Assembly: GCF_001045435.1 (NCBI RefSeq)
Contig: NZ_LFNG01000005.1
Coordinates: 62,001-126,000 of the forward strand
Reading direction: 5' to 3'
Length of the DNA: 64,000 nt
Origin: Chryseobacterium koreense CCUG 49689
GTDB taxonomy: Bacteria > Bacteroidota > Bacteroidia > Flavobacteriales > Weeksellaceae
Position numbers and translations under genes: made by a program
The notes under the pieces: model-generated
Seen by the model: only the letters and a program-made list of their open reading frames with translations
Databases searched by the model: none
Told to the model about the DNA's origin: nothing
Shown: piece after piece, positions 26,306 through 36,091 of the stretch
Layout of the letters: each line of letters starts with the position of its first letter
How positions within the stretch are numbered: position 1 is the stretch's first letter

Positions 26306-27102
26306 AGCAGTGAATTTGGATTTTGAATCAAGTTTTTGAAGGTGGCAAGAAATGCTGAAAAATGTCTGCCATCCATAATTCTGTGGTCGAAAGTAAAGCC
26401 GAACTTAATCACTTTTCGGATTCTGATTTCGCCGTTTTCCACCCATGGAATCTCGCAGATTCTGCCGATTGAAATGACCATAGGAACTTTGGTGTATGGC
26501 GCGATCGGACAAAGTGCTTCCTGGATACCAAGACTTCCTACAGAAGTGAGCATCACGCTTCCAAAGGAGTTTTTCGGCATTTTGAAAATCGGTAAATTGA
26601 TGTTGAGTCGGTATGCAAAAAACGAAAAAAGGCTCAAAACCATTTTAGTGAAAAACGATGGCAGAAATCCAATGATTTTTTTGGATTCCGAAAACTGATT
26701 TTTGCCCAGTTTGGCTAAGTTCAGTTTTTGCAGATATTCGTCGTTCAGTTTTCTAATGGACATATTTTGAGATTCCTCAAACAGAATTCCACTGAGATCA
26801 TCCCGTCTCACATCCGATGAAACATGGAAAAAGACAGCAATATCATCTCGCCGGTAAATGTTGTGAAATCTTACCGTGGAATTGATTTCCGGATGAAGGT
26901 TTATGGACTTAGAACAGGCCTTAATTACAAATGTGTTTAAATTGATATTGAATTTCTGCGCAGCATAAAGCAGTTGATCTACCTCGATTTCCTCGAAACA
27001 ATAACAGGAAGAATCACCGGTCGGTTTCCATGAAGCCAGAGAGATTTTTCGCCAGGGTGAAAGCTGGATCCGCCCACGATAATGAATATTTTGAAACATC
27101 AT
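26302..27102 (-). CDS. Free-standing 2-oxoacid dehydrogenase E2-like acyltransferase
   Basis: A 266-residue protein consisting only of the chloramphenicol-acetyltransferase-like catalytic domain. The active-site motif is D239-H-R-I-M-D-G245 near the C-terminus, with H240 as the catalytic base. There is no lipoyl domain and no E1/E3-binding domain, so it is not a normal part of a pyruvate-type dehydrogenase complex. It overlaps the fatty acid hydroxylase gene by 4 bp. An acyl transfer in lipid or surface-compound synthesis is inferred. A -7 motif TAGTTTTG on the minus strand (27118-27125) gives a leader of about 11 bases. Confidence 0.8.
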   Translation of the reverse strand: MMFQNIHYRGRIQLSPWRKISLASWKPTGDSSCYCFEEIEVDQLLYAAQKFNINLNTFVIKACSKSINLHPEINSTVRFHNIYRRDDIAVFFHVSSDVRRDDLSGILFEESQNMSIRKLNDEYLQKLNLAKLGKNQFSESKKIIGFLPSFFTKMVLSLFSFFAYRLNINLPIFKMPKNSFGSVMLTSVGSLGIQEALCPIAPYTKVPMVISIGRICEIPWVENGEIRIRKVIKFGFTFDHRIMDGRHFSAFLATFKNLIQNPNSLL

Positions 27103-27212
27103 TGCTTAATTTTTCTGCAAAACTATTAGGACCGTTCACCATTAAAAATGATTGAAATCAAGATTATAAAAAAATGAACGCCCTTAATCATTATCTTTGG
27201 AAAAAGTAAAGT

Positions 27213-27818
27213 ATGAACTTAAAAAACCTCAATTATCCATTAGATTTTAAATTCAAAATCACCACGCTTGCAAGCGATTTCAATATTACCGACCGGCACG
27301 GAAATGATGTCGGATATGTGCGGCAAAAAATGTTCAAACTGAAAGAGGACGTGATTGTTTTCAGCGATGAAAGCAAATCCCAGGAACTTTACAGAATCAG
27401 GGCGGATCGCTGGCTGGATTTTAATGCGAGTTATTCCATGACGGATATTTCCACTCAAAAATCCTTCGGAAGACTTGCCAGAAAAGGGATGCGCTCGATT
27501 TGGAAGTCGCGCTACAACATCATCGATGAGCACGAAACTCCGAGATTTCAGATCAATGAAGATAATGCCTGGATAAAAATCTGGGACAATCTTATCGGCG
27601 AAATCCCCATCATCGGGATGTTCACCGGATATTTCCTAAATCCGTCTTATACGGTGAAAGATTCGGCAGGAAAGGAATATTTTAGGCTTAAAAAAATGCC
27701 TTCGCTTATTGGAAGAAGATTCCAACTCGACCGCTTGATCGACATTGATGATGAAGACGAAGCGCTCGTCATTTTATCTTTCCTGATGATGGTTCTTTTG
27801 GAAAGAGCAAGAGGTTAG
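27213..27818 (+). CDS. LURP-one/Tubby-like family protein
   Basis: A 201-residue protein like the LURP-one-related (YxjI) family, a Tubby-like beta-barrel around a central helix. The alternating strand pattern is seen in FKITTLASDFNITDRHGN, DVGYVRQKMFKLKE and YTVKDSAGKEYFRLKKMPS. The final FLMMVLLERARG helix is the buried central helix. Bacterial members have no established function; membrane or phosphoinositide binding is known only for plant and animal relatives. A -7 motif TATCTTTG at 27192-27199 gives a leader of about nine bases. Terminated by the hairpin at 27841. Confidence 0.72.
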   Translation: MNLKNLNYPLDFKFKITTLASDFNITDRHGNDVGYVRQKMFKLKEDVIVFSDESKSQELYRIRADRWLDFNASYSMTDISTQKSFGRLARKGMRSIWKSRYNIIDEHETPRFQINEDNAWIKIWDNLIGEIPIIGMFTGYFLNPSYTVKDSAGKEYFRLKKMPSLIGRRFQLDRLIDIDDEDEALVILSFLMMVLLERARG

Positions 27819-27840
27819 AAAACCATTTTAGCAAAAATCG

Positions 27841-27868
27841 GTGCTTCCATTTTTTGGAGGCACTTTTT
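27841..27868 (+). terminator. Terminator after the LURP-one gene
   Basis: GTGCTTCC (27841-27848) pairs with GGAGGCAC (27856-27863) with one G-T wobble, followed by five T. The promoter of pepD starts within it, a compact arrangement. Confidence 0.75.
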
Positions 27869-27897
27869 ATTCGTAAATTTGAGCTAAATAAAATTTT

Positions 27898-29343
27898 ATG
27901 GACCTCACACAATTAGAACCCCAACTGATCTGGAAAAATTTTGCCGCACTGAATTCGGTTCCGAGACCCTCCAAAAAAGAAGGGAAAGTTATTGAATTCA
28001 TTAAGAATTTCGGTGAAAATCTCGGCCTTGAAACCAGAGTTGACGAAGTTGGAAACGTGATCATCAAAAAACCTGCAACACCCGGAATGGAAAACAGAAA
28101 ATCCATCGTGCTGCAGTCTCACCTCGATATGGTTTGTCAAAAAAACAGCGATGTGAATTTTGACTTTGAAACCCAGGGAATCCAAATGGAAGTGGACGGC
28201 GATTGGGTAAAGGCGAAAGGAACCACTTTGGGAGCGGACAATGGAATTGGTGTTGCCTCCATCATGTCGGTTTTGGAAAGTCATGACATTCCACATCCGG
28301 CTCTGGAAGCACTTTTCACCATTGATGAAGAAACCGGAATGACCGGCGCGATGGGACTAAAACCTGGCGAACTTCATGGCGAAATCCTATTAAACCTCGA
28401 TACAGAAGAAGACGACGAAATCGATATCGGTTGTGCAGGAGGAATTGACGTGACTGCGACCCAAAAATATCCATTGGAAGATGTGAAAGGAATGACCGTG
28501 AAAATCGAAATCAAAGGTTTGCAGGGAGGACATTCCGGAATGGACATCCACAAAGGTTTCGGAAATGCGAATGTGATTTTGGGGAGACTGCTTTTCACCG
28601 GGGTTTACAACCAAAATATGCAACTGATTTCCATCGACGGAGGCGGATTACGAAATGCTATTCCAAGGGAAGCCAACGCAGTGTTGTCCGTAAGAAATTC
28701 GGTAGAATTCATCGAGAATGCCAGCAATTTGAAAGCGTCTATTTTGGAAGAATTTGCAACTATTGAAAAAGATTTGCAAATCCATATCGAAACCTTTTCC
28801 ACGGATGAAAAAGCGATTTCGGAGGAAGATTCGAAAAACATTATTTTGGCTTTAAAATCTGCGCACAACGGAGTTTACAGAATGTCGCCCGATGTAGCCG
28901 ATTTGGTGGAAACCTCCAATAACGTTGCGAGAGTTGAATTGCAACAAGGCGAACTGAAGATCATGAATCTTTCCCGTTCATCCGTAGAATCCACCAAATT
29001 TGCGGTTGCTGAGCAATTGAAATCAGTTTTCGAACTGGCCGGAATGAAAGTTGAATTCAGCGGTTCCTATCCCGGCTGGAAACCGAGACCGGGTTCGGAA
29101 ATTGTGCAGTTGATGGAAAAGATTTATGAAAAAGATTTCGGCTCAAAACCTCATGTAGTCGCTTGTCATGCAGGATTGGAATGTGGAATTATCGGAGCGA
29201 ATTATCCGGAAATGGAAATGGTGAGTTTCGGACCTACCATTCGTGGTGCACATTCACCGGACGAGAAAGCAAGCATTCCGTCTGTTCAGAAGTTTTGGGC
29301 ATTCTTGAAGGAGATCCTTTCAGAGATTCCAGTGAAAAATTAA
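27898..29343 (+). CDS. pepD: Aminoacyl-histidine dipeptidase PepD (M20 family)
   Basis: A 481-residue di-zinc peptidase that hydrolyses Xaa-His and other dipeptides in the cytosol. Metal ligands include H75 and D77 (SHLDMVC), bridging D114 (LGADNGIG), E144-E145 (TIDEETGM) as the catalytic base region, and a late H (GAHSPDEK). The DIHKGFGNAN segment belongs to the lid domain. A promoter with -33 TTTG (27853-27856) and -7 TAAATTTG (27874-27881) precedes it. A hairpin terminator follows at 29363-29392. Confidence 0.94.
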   Translation: MDLTQLEPQLIWKNFAALNSVPRPSKKEGKVIEFIKNFGENLGLETRVDEVGNVIIKKPATPGMENRKSIVLQSHLDMVCQKNSDVNFDFETQGIQMEVDGDWVKAKGTTLGADNGIGVASIMSVLESHDIPHPALEALFTIDEETGMTGAMGLKPGELHGEILLNLDTEEDDEIDIGCAGGIDVTATQKYPLEDVKGMTVKIEIKGLQGGHSGMDIHKGFGNANVILGRLLFTGVYNQNMQLISIDGGGLRNAIPREANAVLSVRNSVEFIENASNLKASILEEFATIEKDLQIHIETFSTDEKAISEEDSKNIILALKSAHNGVYRMSPDVADLVETSNNVARVELQQGELKIMNLSRSSVESTKFAVAEQLKSVFELAGMKVEFSGSYPGWKPRPGSEIVQLMEKIYEKDFGSKPHVVACHAGLECGIIGANYPEMEMVSFGPTIRGAHSPDEKASIPSVQKFWAFLKEILSEIPVKN

Positions 29344-29362
29344 TAATGAAGAATTAATAATG

Positions 29363-29392
29363 AAAATGAGCGGCTTTATTTCGCTCATTTTT
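29363..29392 (+). terminator. Intrinsic terminator after pepD
   Basis: A perfect 10-bp stem AAAATGAGCG (29363-29372) with CGCTCATTTT (29382-29391) and a nine-base loop. It excludes starts of the next gene located upstream of it. Confidence 0.85.
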
Positions 29393-29410
29393 ATTTATAA
29401 AATTGAAGCA

Positions 29411-29947
29411 ATGGATACACAAGATTTACTTTCAATTTTAAGGATGCGTTTCGAGAAGCATAAAACCCGCCATCCAAACCTAAACTGGGAAGAAGTTTTG
29501 AAAAAACTCGAAGCCAGTCCCGACAAATTATCTTCCCTGCAAAAAATGGAGGAAACCGGCGGCGAACCGGATGTGGTGGATTTCGACAAAAAAACGGGTG
29601 AATACATTTTCTTTGATTGTTCGCCAGAAAGCCCGAAAGAAAGACGAAGTTGGTGCTACGACAAAGAAGCACTGGACAAAAGAAAGGAAAACAAACCGAA
29701 AGACAACGTGATGGATGTTGCAAAATCGATAGGAATTGAAATTTTGAGCGAAGCCGATTACCGGTTCCTCCAAACTTTAGGCGAGTTTGACCAAAAGACT
29801 TCGAGTTGGCTGCAAACTCCGGAAAACATCAGGAAACTGGGGGGCGCAATTTTTGGAGATTTCCGCTATGGGACGGTTTTCATCTATCACAACGGCGCTG
29901 ATTCTTATTATGCAGCAAGAGGTTTTCGGGGGAAGTTGAGGATTTAA
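29411..29947 (+). CDS. DUF4256 family protein
   Basis: A 178-residue cytosolic protein. The family blocks are visible: LEASPDKLSSLQKMEETGGEPD near residue 30-50, then YIFFDCSPESPKERRSWCYD and FGDFRYGTVFIYHNGADSYY toward the end. No function is known for the family. The open frame extends to 29360, but that start lies inside the pepD terminator stem, so the ATG at 29411 (MDTQDLLSIL) is chosen; it matches the expected N-terminus. No partner gene on the same strand. Confidence 0.85.
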   Translation: MDTQDLLSILRMRFEKHKTRHPNLNWEEVLKKLEASPDKLSSLQKMEETGGEPDVVDFDKKTGEYIFFDCSPESPKERRSWCYDKEALDKRKENKPKDNVMDVAKSIGIEILSEADYRFLQTLGEFDQKTSSWLQTPENIRKLGGAIFGDFRYGTVFIYHNGADSYYAARGFRGKLRI

Positions 29948-30096
29948 TCTTGTTTGAGATTTGAAATCTTAAAAGGAGGTGCATTCCCCTTCTTAGAAAA
30001 TTCAGCCTTCCTTCACTCCCATAAATTCGCAGCGAACCATCCCGATTCGGAAACGCCGAGAGCGATTGTTTCTTTTGACTTATACTTGTTTCTTAC

Positions 30097-30432
30097 TTAA
30101 GGATACGGGGCAATCTCCACCTCCAAACCGTCAATTTCAGGAGTGATGGCGATTTGGCAACCTAAGCGGGAATTGTCCTGGACGTGGAATGCCTCGCTCA
30201 GCATCGCGTCTTCTTCTGCGCCCATTTCGGTGAGTTTTTCGTCGCCCGTTTTGATGTAAACCTGACAAGATGCACACATCGCCATTCCGCCACAAACGCC
30301 TATGGTTCCTTCTTCCGCCAATTCATAGGAACGGATGACTTCCATTAAATTCATGGACATGTCGGTGGGTGCCACAACTTGGTGGGTTTCACCATTTCGG
30401 TCGGTTATTTTCAGGGTGATATCTAAAGACAT
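30097..30432 (-). CDS. [2Fe-2S] ferredoxin
   Basis: A 111-residue adrenodoxin-like ferredoxin. Cluster cysteines are C47, C53, C56 (VCGGMAMCASC) and C92 (LGCQIA), a C-x5-C-x2-C-C pattern. The frame could start 5 codons earlier at 30447, but MSLDITLKI gives the usual ferredoxin N-terminus. It lies 44 bp after the ferredoxin reductase gene on the same strand, so the two probably form an electron-transfer pair. The final acceptor is not identifiable; cytochrome P450, desaturase or Fe-S assembly partners are all possible. Confidence 0.9.
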   Translation of the reverse strand: MSLDITLKITDRNGETHQVVAPTDMSMNLMEVIRSYELAEEGTIGVCGGMAMCASCQVYIKTGDEKLTEMGAEEDAMLSEAFHVQDNSRLGCQIAITPEIDGLEVEIAPYP

Positions 30433-30476
30433 AATTTCTTTTTGCAATCGGCAATCGGCGAAAAGCCAATCGCCAC

Positions 30477-31529
30477 TTAATCGATTTTCATTACCACAGC
30501 TTTTTCGGCTTCTTTTCTGCTTCCGTCGAAACCGTCAACTCCGCTCACGGTGGTGTATTTCAGGACGTATTTTTTTCCGGGGTTCAGCATGTTGTACACA
30601 CTTTGACACATCAAAGTTGCCTCATGGAAACCGCACAAAATCAGCTTCAATTTTCCTGGATAGGTATTCACGTCGCCAATCGCGTAAACTCCAGGAATAT
30701 TCGTCTGATAATCCAAAGCGTTATTTACTACGATCGCATTTTTTTCAATTTCCAGTCCCCAGTTTGCGATGTCGCCTAACTTTGGAGTCAGTCCGAAAAG
30801 TGGAATAAAATAGTCCGTTTCCAAATCGAAAACTTCACCTTCTTTGTCAACGGTGATTGCGGAAAGTCTTTCCTCCCCTTTCAAACCTGTCACTTCTGCC
30901 GGTGTGATCAAATTGATTTTTCCCTGGTGTTTCAGTTCTTTCACTTTCTCCACAGAATCCAGTGCGCCTCGGAATTCGTTTCTTCGGTGGATCAAAGTCA
31001 CTTCATCGGCTATATTCGCCAAGAAAATACTCCAATCCAGTGCGGAATCTCCTCCACCTGCGATTACCACTTTCTTTCCACGGAAATGTTCCGGCTCTTT
31101 AATGAAATATTCCACACCATTTTCTTCAAAATCTGCCAAATTTTCCAGTGCGGGTTTTCTCGGTTCAAAAGTCCCCAAACCGCCTGCAATTGCGACCGCT
31201 TTCGCGTGGTGAACGGTTCCTTTATTGGTAATGACTTCAAAAGTTCCGTCTTCCAATTTGGTCAAAGTCTGCGCGGTTTCTCCCAAGGTAAATCCCGGTT
31301 GAAACTGCTTGATCTGCTCCATTAAATTATCTACCAATTCTCCTGCATTGATCGATGGGTATCCCGGAATATCGAAAATTGGTTTTTTGGGGTAAAGTTC
31401 CGTCAGTTGTCCTCCAGGTTGCGGAAGCGCGTCGATCAGGTGGCATTTCATTTTGAGCAAACCTGCCTCAAAAACTGCGAAAAGTCCGGTTGGTCCTGCT
31501 CCAATGATCAATATATCAGTGGTTATCAT
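30477..31529 (-). CDS. Ferredoxin-NADP reductase, thioredoxin-reductase-like type
   Basis: A 350-residue flavoenzyme moving electrons between NADPH and ferredoxin. FAD site: IIGAGPTGLFAVFEAG at the N-terminus. NADPH site: VVIAGGGDSALDWSIFLA in the middle. The C-terminal block IPGVYAIGDVNTYPGK contains the FAD-contacting GD pair. It lacks the CxxC of thioredoxin reductase, which fits the YumC-type ferredoxin reductases of bacteria without plant-type FNR. A -7 motif TAAATTTG on the minus strand (31559-31566) predicts a leader of about 25 bases. The ferredoxin gene is directly downstream. Confidence 0.92.
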   Translation of the reverse strand: MITTDILIIGAGPTGLFAVFEAGLLKMKCHLIDALPQPGGQLTELYPKKPIFDIPGYPSINAGELVDNLMEQIKQFQPGFTLGETAQTLTKLEDGTFEVITNKGTVHHAKAVAIAGGLGTFEPRKPALENLADFEENGVEYFIKEPEHFRGKKVVIAGGGDSALDWSIFLANIADEVTLIHRRNEFRGALDSVEKVKELKHQGKINLITPAEVTGLKGEERLSAITVDKEGEVFDLETDYFIPLFGLTPKLGDIANWGLEIEKNAIVVNNALDYQTNIPGVYAIGDVNTYPGKLKLILCGFHEATLMCQSVYNMLNPGKKYVLKYTTVSGVDGFDGSRKEAEKAVVMKID

Positions 31530-31673
31530 TTATAGATCTTTTGAAAAATTTAGAATTGCAAATTTAAGAAAAATAAAGGAACAGCGGCGTGCATAGCATA
31601 AAGAATTCCGATACGTGTGATCTATCAAACCGATGTTTTATATTTGTGGCAAATTTTTTGCAAAACATGAACC

Positions 31674-32438
31674 ATGAAAAAAATTTTTAGTTTATTGACG
31701 GTGCTTTTGTTTGCATTGGGATTCTCCCAGAAACTCAGCAATATCCAGTCCGGTGAAGAATTGAATTACCGGATTCATTACGGAATCCTGAATGCGGGAA
31801 CCGCATCTTTGACCGCTTTGCAGACCACTTACAAAGGACAGCCTCACTTTTATGTAAAAGGTTATGGGAGGAGCACCGGTGCAGTTCGGGCTTTTTTTAA
31901 GGTTGATGATATTTATGAAAGTTTCATCAACATCAACACGGGATTGCCCAGTTTTTATGTGAGAAATGTACGTGAAGGCGGTTATACCCAACATCTGGAA
32001 ACGGTTTTTAACCATAATAATCAAACGTTGATTTTAACAGACAAAGAGACGAACAGCATCAGAAATCTCAATTCTGTGAAAGGTGTTCAGGATATGCTTT
32101 CTGCGTTTTATTACCTAAGAAGTTTAGACAGCCTGGATTTGAAGGTAGGAAGTGTAAGAAAACTCAATGTTTGGATTGATGACGAGATGTTCCCTTTCCA
32201 ATTAAGAGTGGCGGGAGTAGAAAATGTGAAAACCAAATTCGGCCATATCAATTGTCTGAAAATTGTTCCGCAAGTTATCAGCGGGCGGGTTTTCAAAGAC
32301 AAGGAAGGCGTGACTTTATGGGTGACGAACGATAGAAATTACGTTCCGGTGCTGGTTCAGGCGCAATTGGCAGTTGGTTCATTAAAGGCAAGCATCGATT
32401 CCTACAAAAACGTGAAATATCCGCTTAATTTTTTCTGA
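31674..32438 (+). CDS. DUF3108 family secreted protein
   Basis: A 254-residue protein with a signal peptide (MKKIFSLLTVLLFALGFSQ). The DUF3108 pattern is seen in GEELNYRIHYGILNAGTASL and then DDEMFPFQLRVAGVENVKTK, a repeated beta-strand arrangement. It would be periplasmic. No activity is established; the fold resembles lipid-carrier-like half barrels, which is only a fold-level remark. A -7 TATATTTG at 31639-31646 predicts a 23-base leader. It ends with a UUCG-tetraloop terminator. Confidence 0.85.
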   Translation: MKKIFSLLTVLLFALGFSQKLSNIQSGEELNYRIHYGILNAGTASLTALQTTYKGQPHFYVKGYGRSTGAVRAFFKVDDIYESFININTGLPSFYVRNVREGGYTQHLETVFNHNNQTLILTDKETNSIRNLNSVKGVQDMLSAFYYLRSLDSLDLKVGSVRKLNVWIDDEMFPFQLRVAGVENVKTKFGHINCLKIVPQVISGRVFKDKEGVTLWVTNDRNYVPVLVQAQLAVGSLKASIDSYKNVKYPLNFF

Positions 32439-32462
32439 TATTCCTTTAGTTAATGCTATACC

Positions 32463-32487
32463 AAATCGGCTTCGGTCGATTTTTTTT
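32463..32487 (+). terminator. UUCG-tetraloop terminator after the DUF3108 gene
   Basis: AAATCGGC (32463-32470) pairs with GTCGATTT (32475-32482) around a TTCG loop, with one wobble pair, and is followed by a T run. The C(UUCG)G loop is especially stable. Confidence 0.85.
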
Positions 32488-32545
32488 ATGGCCGGATGTA
32501 ACAAATATTACCCATCGATTGTCTTATTCCAAAGTTAAAAACTGA

Positions 32546-34963
32546 ATGAAGACATTACTTTCCGCCATTATCCTGCTATTTTCGACCCAGCAATTTTTCG
32601 CTCAAAAAACTGAAAATGAAATCATTAGCAGAAAAAATCTCACCATCATTAGAACGAATTCCGTCCCTAAAATCGATGGAATTTTGGATGATGAAGCGTG
32701 GCAAAACGCCCCGATCGCACAAGATTTTATAGAAAGAAATCCAAATAATGGAATTCCGGAACCCGCCGATTTTAAAACAATTGTGAAAGTTTTATACGAT
32801 GACACCGGAATCTATTTCGCTGCAAAGATGTTTGATCCAAATCCCGAAAATATCAAAAAACAACTTTCTGAGCGTGATTTCACAGCCAATGCCGATATTT
32901 TTGGAATCACCATTAATGGTTACAATGACCATCAGCAGTCGGTTTTATTCATGATCCAGGCGTCCGGAGTTCAAGCTGATGCGAAAATCATGACCAATGC
33001 CAATGATGATTTCACCTGGAACGCGGTTTGGAATTCGGCGGTGAAAATAAACGAGGACGGATGGACTGTGGAAGCGAAAATTCCTTTTTCCGAACTGAGG
33101 TTTCCGAAAAAAGACGTGCAGCAATGGGGAGTCAATTTCACCCGGATCATCGCGAAAACCAACCAGAATCTCACCTGGAATCATGTGGACAATAAAAAAG
33201 CGACTTACCTGATGTATGATGGAGTTTTGGATGGAATTGAACACATCAAACCGCCGGTTCGCCTTTCATTTACTCCATACGTTTCGAGCTACCTGAATCA
33301 TTTCGATGGGAAAAATACCTCGAGCTTTAATGGCGGAATGGATTTAAAATATGGAATTAATGATGCTTTTACCCTCGATATGACTTTGATTCCAGATTTC
33401 GGACAAACCAGTTTTGACCCTGCAGTTTTGAACCTGACTCCATTCGAACAACAATATTCTGAGCAACGCTCATTCTTTATGGAAGGAACCGAGCTTTTTA
33501 ACAAGGGAGGCTTATTCTACTCCCGAAGAATCGGTGGATTCCCCTCAAAATATCCCGAAACGGAAGACGACGAAAAAGTAACCGAATATCCCGCAAAAGT
33601 CAAATTATTCAATGCCTTTAAAATTTCCGGAAGAACCAACAAAGGGTTGGGAATTGGTTTTTTCAACGGAATCACCGAAAAAATGGAGGCCAAAATCCTG
33701 AATGAAGCCACCGGAGAAACCCGAAACGAAGTGGTGGAACCCTGGTCGAATTATAATGTCTTGGTCTTGGATCAGAGATTTAATGGAAATTCCTCCGTCA
33801 CACTGGTGAATACCAATGCAATGCGAGAAGGAAACTTCAGAGATGCCAACGCGACGGGTTTACTTTGGGACCTCAACAATAAGAAAAATACCTACAACTA
33901 TTTCGGGAGTTTGAAAGGAAGTTGGGTGATGGACAATGGCACCAAATTCGGTTCCAGAGGACAGGCTGGATTTGCCAAAACCTCGGGAAAAAACCGCTTT
34001 AATCTGAATGGTGTTTATGCCACAAAAAATTGGGACATCAACGATTTAGGATTTTCCACGACCACCAACTTTGCGAATTACAACGGATGGTACGGTTACC
34101 GGATATTGCAACCGACTGAAAAATTCAACAATATTTACCTGAATTTCAACCTCAATTATTTTCACCGTCTGGAACCGTTTTTATATACCAATTTCGTTTT
34201 CAACCAAAACACCCAGTTCACCGATAAGAATTACCGAAGTTTCGGTGGAGGAATTGAGACCACTCCATTTGGCGAAAATGACATCTATGAACCCAGAGTC
34301 AACGGAAGATTTCTAAAAGTTCCCGCCTACTTCGATTCCTGGATCTGGGTGGAAAGTGACAGCCGAAAAAAGTTGCAGTTCAATGTGAGTTTAGATTACT
34401 ATGCTTATGACGAAAAAGGCCGAAATAAGGTCATGCCGCAACTTTATTTAAGATATCGGTTTTCGGATAGACTCAACGCAATTTGGAGATTCAACACTAC
34501 TTTAAGCAATAATGAAATTGGTTTTGCAGGAAAAGACGATGAGAACATCTACATGGGAAAAAGGCAGCGAAACACCTATGAAAACAGCCTGACTTCACAA
34601 TATACTTTCAATGATAAAATGTCACTTTCACTGGCTTTCAGACATTATTTTTCCGATGTGACCTATGATGGATTTTCCACCTTGAATCAAGACGGAACTT
34701 TATCAGACACGACGCTTTTCAACAAAAATCTGAACGGGACCTACAATTCCTGGAATTTGGATTTGCGTTATTCATGGTGGTTTGCTCCCGGAAGTCAGCT
34801 GACATTAATGTATCAAAATGCAGTGATGAACTATTTGGAAGTCTCCAGAATGAGGTTCAATGACAATTTCAGCACGCTTTTCAACGAACCTATGGCAAAT
34901 AATTTTTCGTTGAAGTTGACGTATTATATCGATTACAACCAGGCGAAAAAGTGGGTAAAGTAA
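32546..34963 (+). CDS. DUF5916 outer-membrane protein with CBM9-like domain
   Basis: An 805-residue exported protein (leader MKTLLSAIILLFSTQQFFAQ). The N-terminal 200 residues form a carbohydrate-binding family 9-like domain (KIDGILDDEAWQNAP; AEIPFSELRFP-type block near 160). The rest is an aromatic-rich beta-barrel (DUF5916) with the FFMEGTELF motif near 310 typical of the family. It ends in charged residues rather than a terminal phenylalanine. Substrate and role are unknown; carbohydrate contact is suggested only by the N-terminal fold. It is a single-gene unit. Confidence 0.85.
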   Translation: MKTLLSAIILLFSTQQFFAQKTENEIISRKNLTIIRTNSVPKIDGILDDEAWQNAPIAQDFIERNPNNGIPEPADFKTIVKVLYDDTGIYFAAKMFDPNPENIKKQLSERDFTANADIFGITINGYNDHQQSVLFMIQASGVQADAKIMTNANDDFTWNAVWNSAVKINEDGWTVEAKIPFSELRFPKKDVQQWGVNFTRIIAKTNQNLTWNHVDNKKATYLMYDGVLDGIEHIKPPVRLSFTPYVSSYLNHFDGKNTSSFNGGMDLKYGINDAFTLDMTLIPDFGQTSFDPAVLNLTPFEQQYSEQRSFFMEGTELFNKGGLFYSRRIGGFPSKYPETEDDEKVTEYPAKVKLFNAFKISGRTNKGLGIGFFNGITEKMEAKILNEATGETRNEVVEPWSNYNVLVLDQRFNGNSSVTLVNTNAMREGNFRDANATGLLWDLNNKKNTYNYFGSLKGSWVMDNGTKFGSRGQAGFAKTSGKNRFNLNGVYATKNWDINDLGFSTTTNFANYNGWYGYRILQPTEKFNNIYLNFNLNYFHRLEPFLYTNFVFNQNTQFTDKNYRSFGGGIETTPFGENDIYEPRVNGRFLKVPAYFDSWIWVESDSRKKLQFNVSLDYYAYDEKGRNKVMPQLYLRYRFSDRLNAIWRFNTTLSNNEIGFAGKDDENIYMGKRQRNTYENSLTSQYTFNDKMSLSLAFRHYFSDVTYDGFSTLNQDGTLSDTTLFNKNLNGTYNSWNLDLRYSWWFAPGSQLTLMYQNAVMNYLEVSRMRFNDNFSTLFNEPMANNFSLKLTYYIDYNQAKKWVK

Positions 34964-35080
34964 TTTTCTCGGGTGGATTCAATGCGCTTTGAAAACGAAA
35001 TTATCACGAAATCAAACCTTGGCAGTTGACTTTTCTTAAAAGAAAAATTTGAAATTGCCTCGATGAAAATTCCCTGAAAA

Positions 35081-36091
35081 TTACAAACCGCTAAACTGCT
35101 CGAGCATCCTCTTATCGTTCTCGAAAAACATGCGGATATCGCTCATTTGGTAAAGCAGCATCACGATTCTTTCGATTCCCATTCCGAACGCGTACCCGGA
35201 ATATTTGTCGGCATCAATGTTCACATTTTTCAAAACCGCGGAATCCACCATTCCACAACCCATGATTTCCAGCCAGCCGGTTCCTTTGGTGATTCGGTAG
35301 TCGGTTTCAGAATTGAGTCCCCAATACACATCCACTTCCGCACTAGGTTCGGTGAAAGGGAAATAAGACGGTCTCATCCTGATTTTAGATTTCCCGAAAA
35401 GTTCGGTGGTGAAGAACTGGATCGTCTGCTTCAAATCTGCAAAACTGACATTTTCATCGATGTAGAGTCCCTCGATTTGGTGGAAAATACAGTGTGAACG
35501 CGAGGAAATCGCCTCGTTTCGGAAAACCCTTCCCGGAGAAAGAATTCTGATTGGAGGTTGATTTTCCTCCATATATCGGATTTGAACGGACGAGGTGTGC
35601 GTTCTCAACAAGATATCCGGATTGGTTTCAATGAAGAAAGTGTCCTGCATATCTCTCGCCGGATGATATTCCGGTAGGTTTAGTGCAGTGAAATTATGCC
35701 AGTCGTCCTCAATTTCAGGTCCGTCTGCAACGGCAAAACCAATGGATTTAAAGATTTCGATGATTCGGTTTTTAACCAGATTGATGGGATGTCTTGTTCC
35801 CAATTCCGAAGGAAAGCCAGGTCTGGTCAAATCTTCTTTTTCAAGGATAATGTTAGAAGAAGTTGCGTTTTTCAGCTCGTCGAGTTTTGATTCCACGGCT
35901 TGTTTCAGGGTGTTGATCTTTTGCCCGAATTCTTTTTTCTGTTCGTTTGGAACCTCTTTGAATTTCGCGAAAATATCATTCAAAATCCCTTTCTTTCCGT
36001 TGAACTTAATCCGGAACTGCTCAATTTCATCTTTGTTTACGGAACTAAAATTGGACACCTCCACCAATAATTCATCAATCTTTTCTAACAT
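35081..36091 (-). CDS. pheS: Phenylalanyl-tRNA synthetase alpha subunit
   Basis: A 336-residue catalytic subunit of the alpha2-beta2 enzyme that charges tRNA-Phe. An N-terminal coiled coil (about 1-85) precedes the class II core. Motif 2 is visible as [14 protein letters not shown] and motif 3 as [13 protein letters not shown] near the C-terminus. pheT is not adjacent, which is usual in flavobacteria. A -7 TATTTTTG on the minus strand (36112-36119) predicts a leader of about 17 bases. Confidence 0.95.
   Translation of the reverse strand: MLEKIDELLVEVSNFSSVNKDEIEQFRIKFNGKKGILNDIFAKFKEVPNEQKKEFGQKINTLKQAVESKLDELKNATSSNIILEKEDLTRPGFPSELGTRHPINLVKNRIIEIFKSIGFAVADGPEIEDDWHNFTALNLPEYHPARDMQDTFFIETNPDILLRTHTSSVQIRYMEENQPPIRILSPGRVFRNEAISSRSHCIFHQIEGLYIDENVSFADLKQTIQFFTTELFGKSKIRMRPSYFPFTEPSAEVDVYWGLNSETDYRITKGTGWLEIMGCGMVDSAVLKNVNIDADKYSGYAFGMGIERIVMLLYQMSDIRMFFENDKRMLEQFSGL

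Noticed and set aside
29360-29410. A longer start of the DUF4256 gene
   Set aside because: It lies inside the perfect stem of the pepD terminator, and the extension is not seen in this family.
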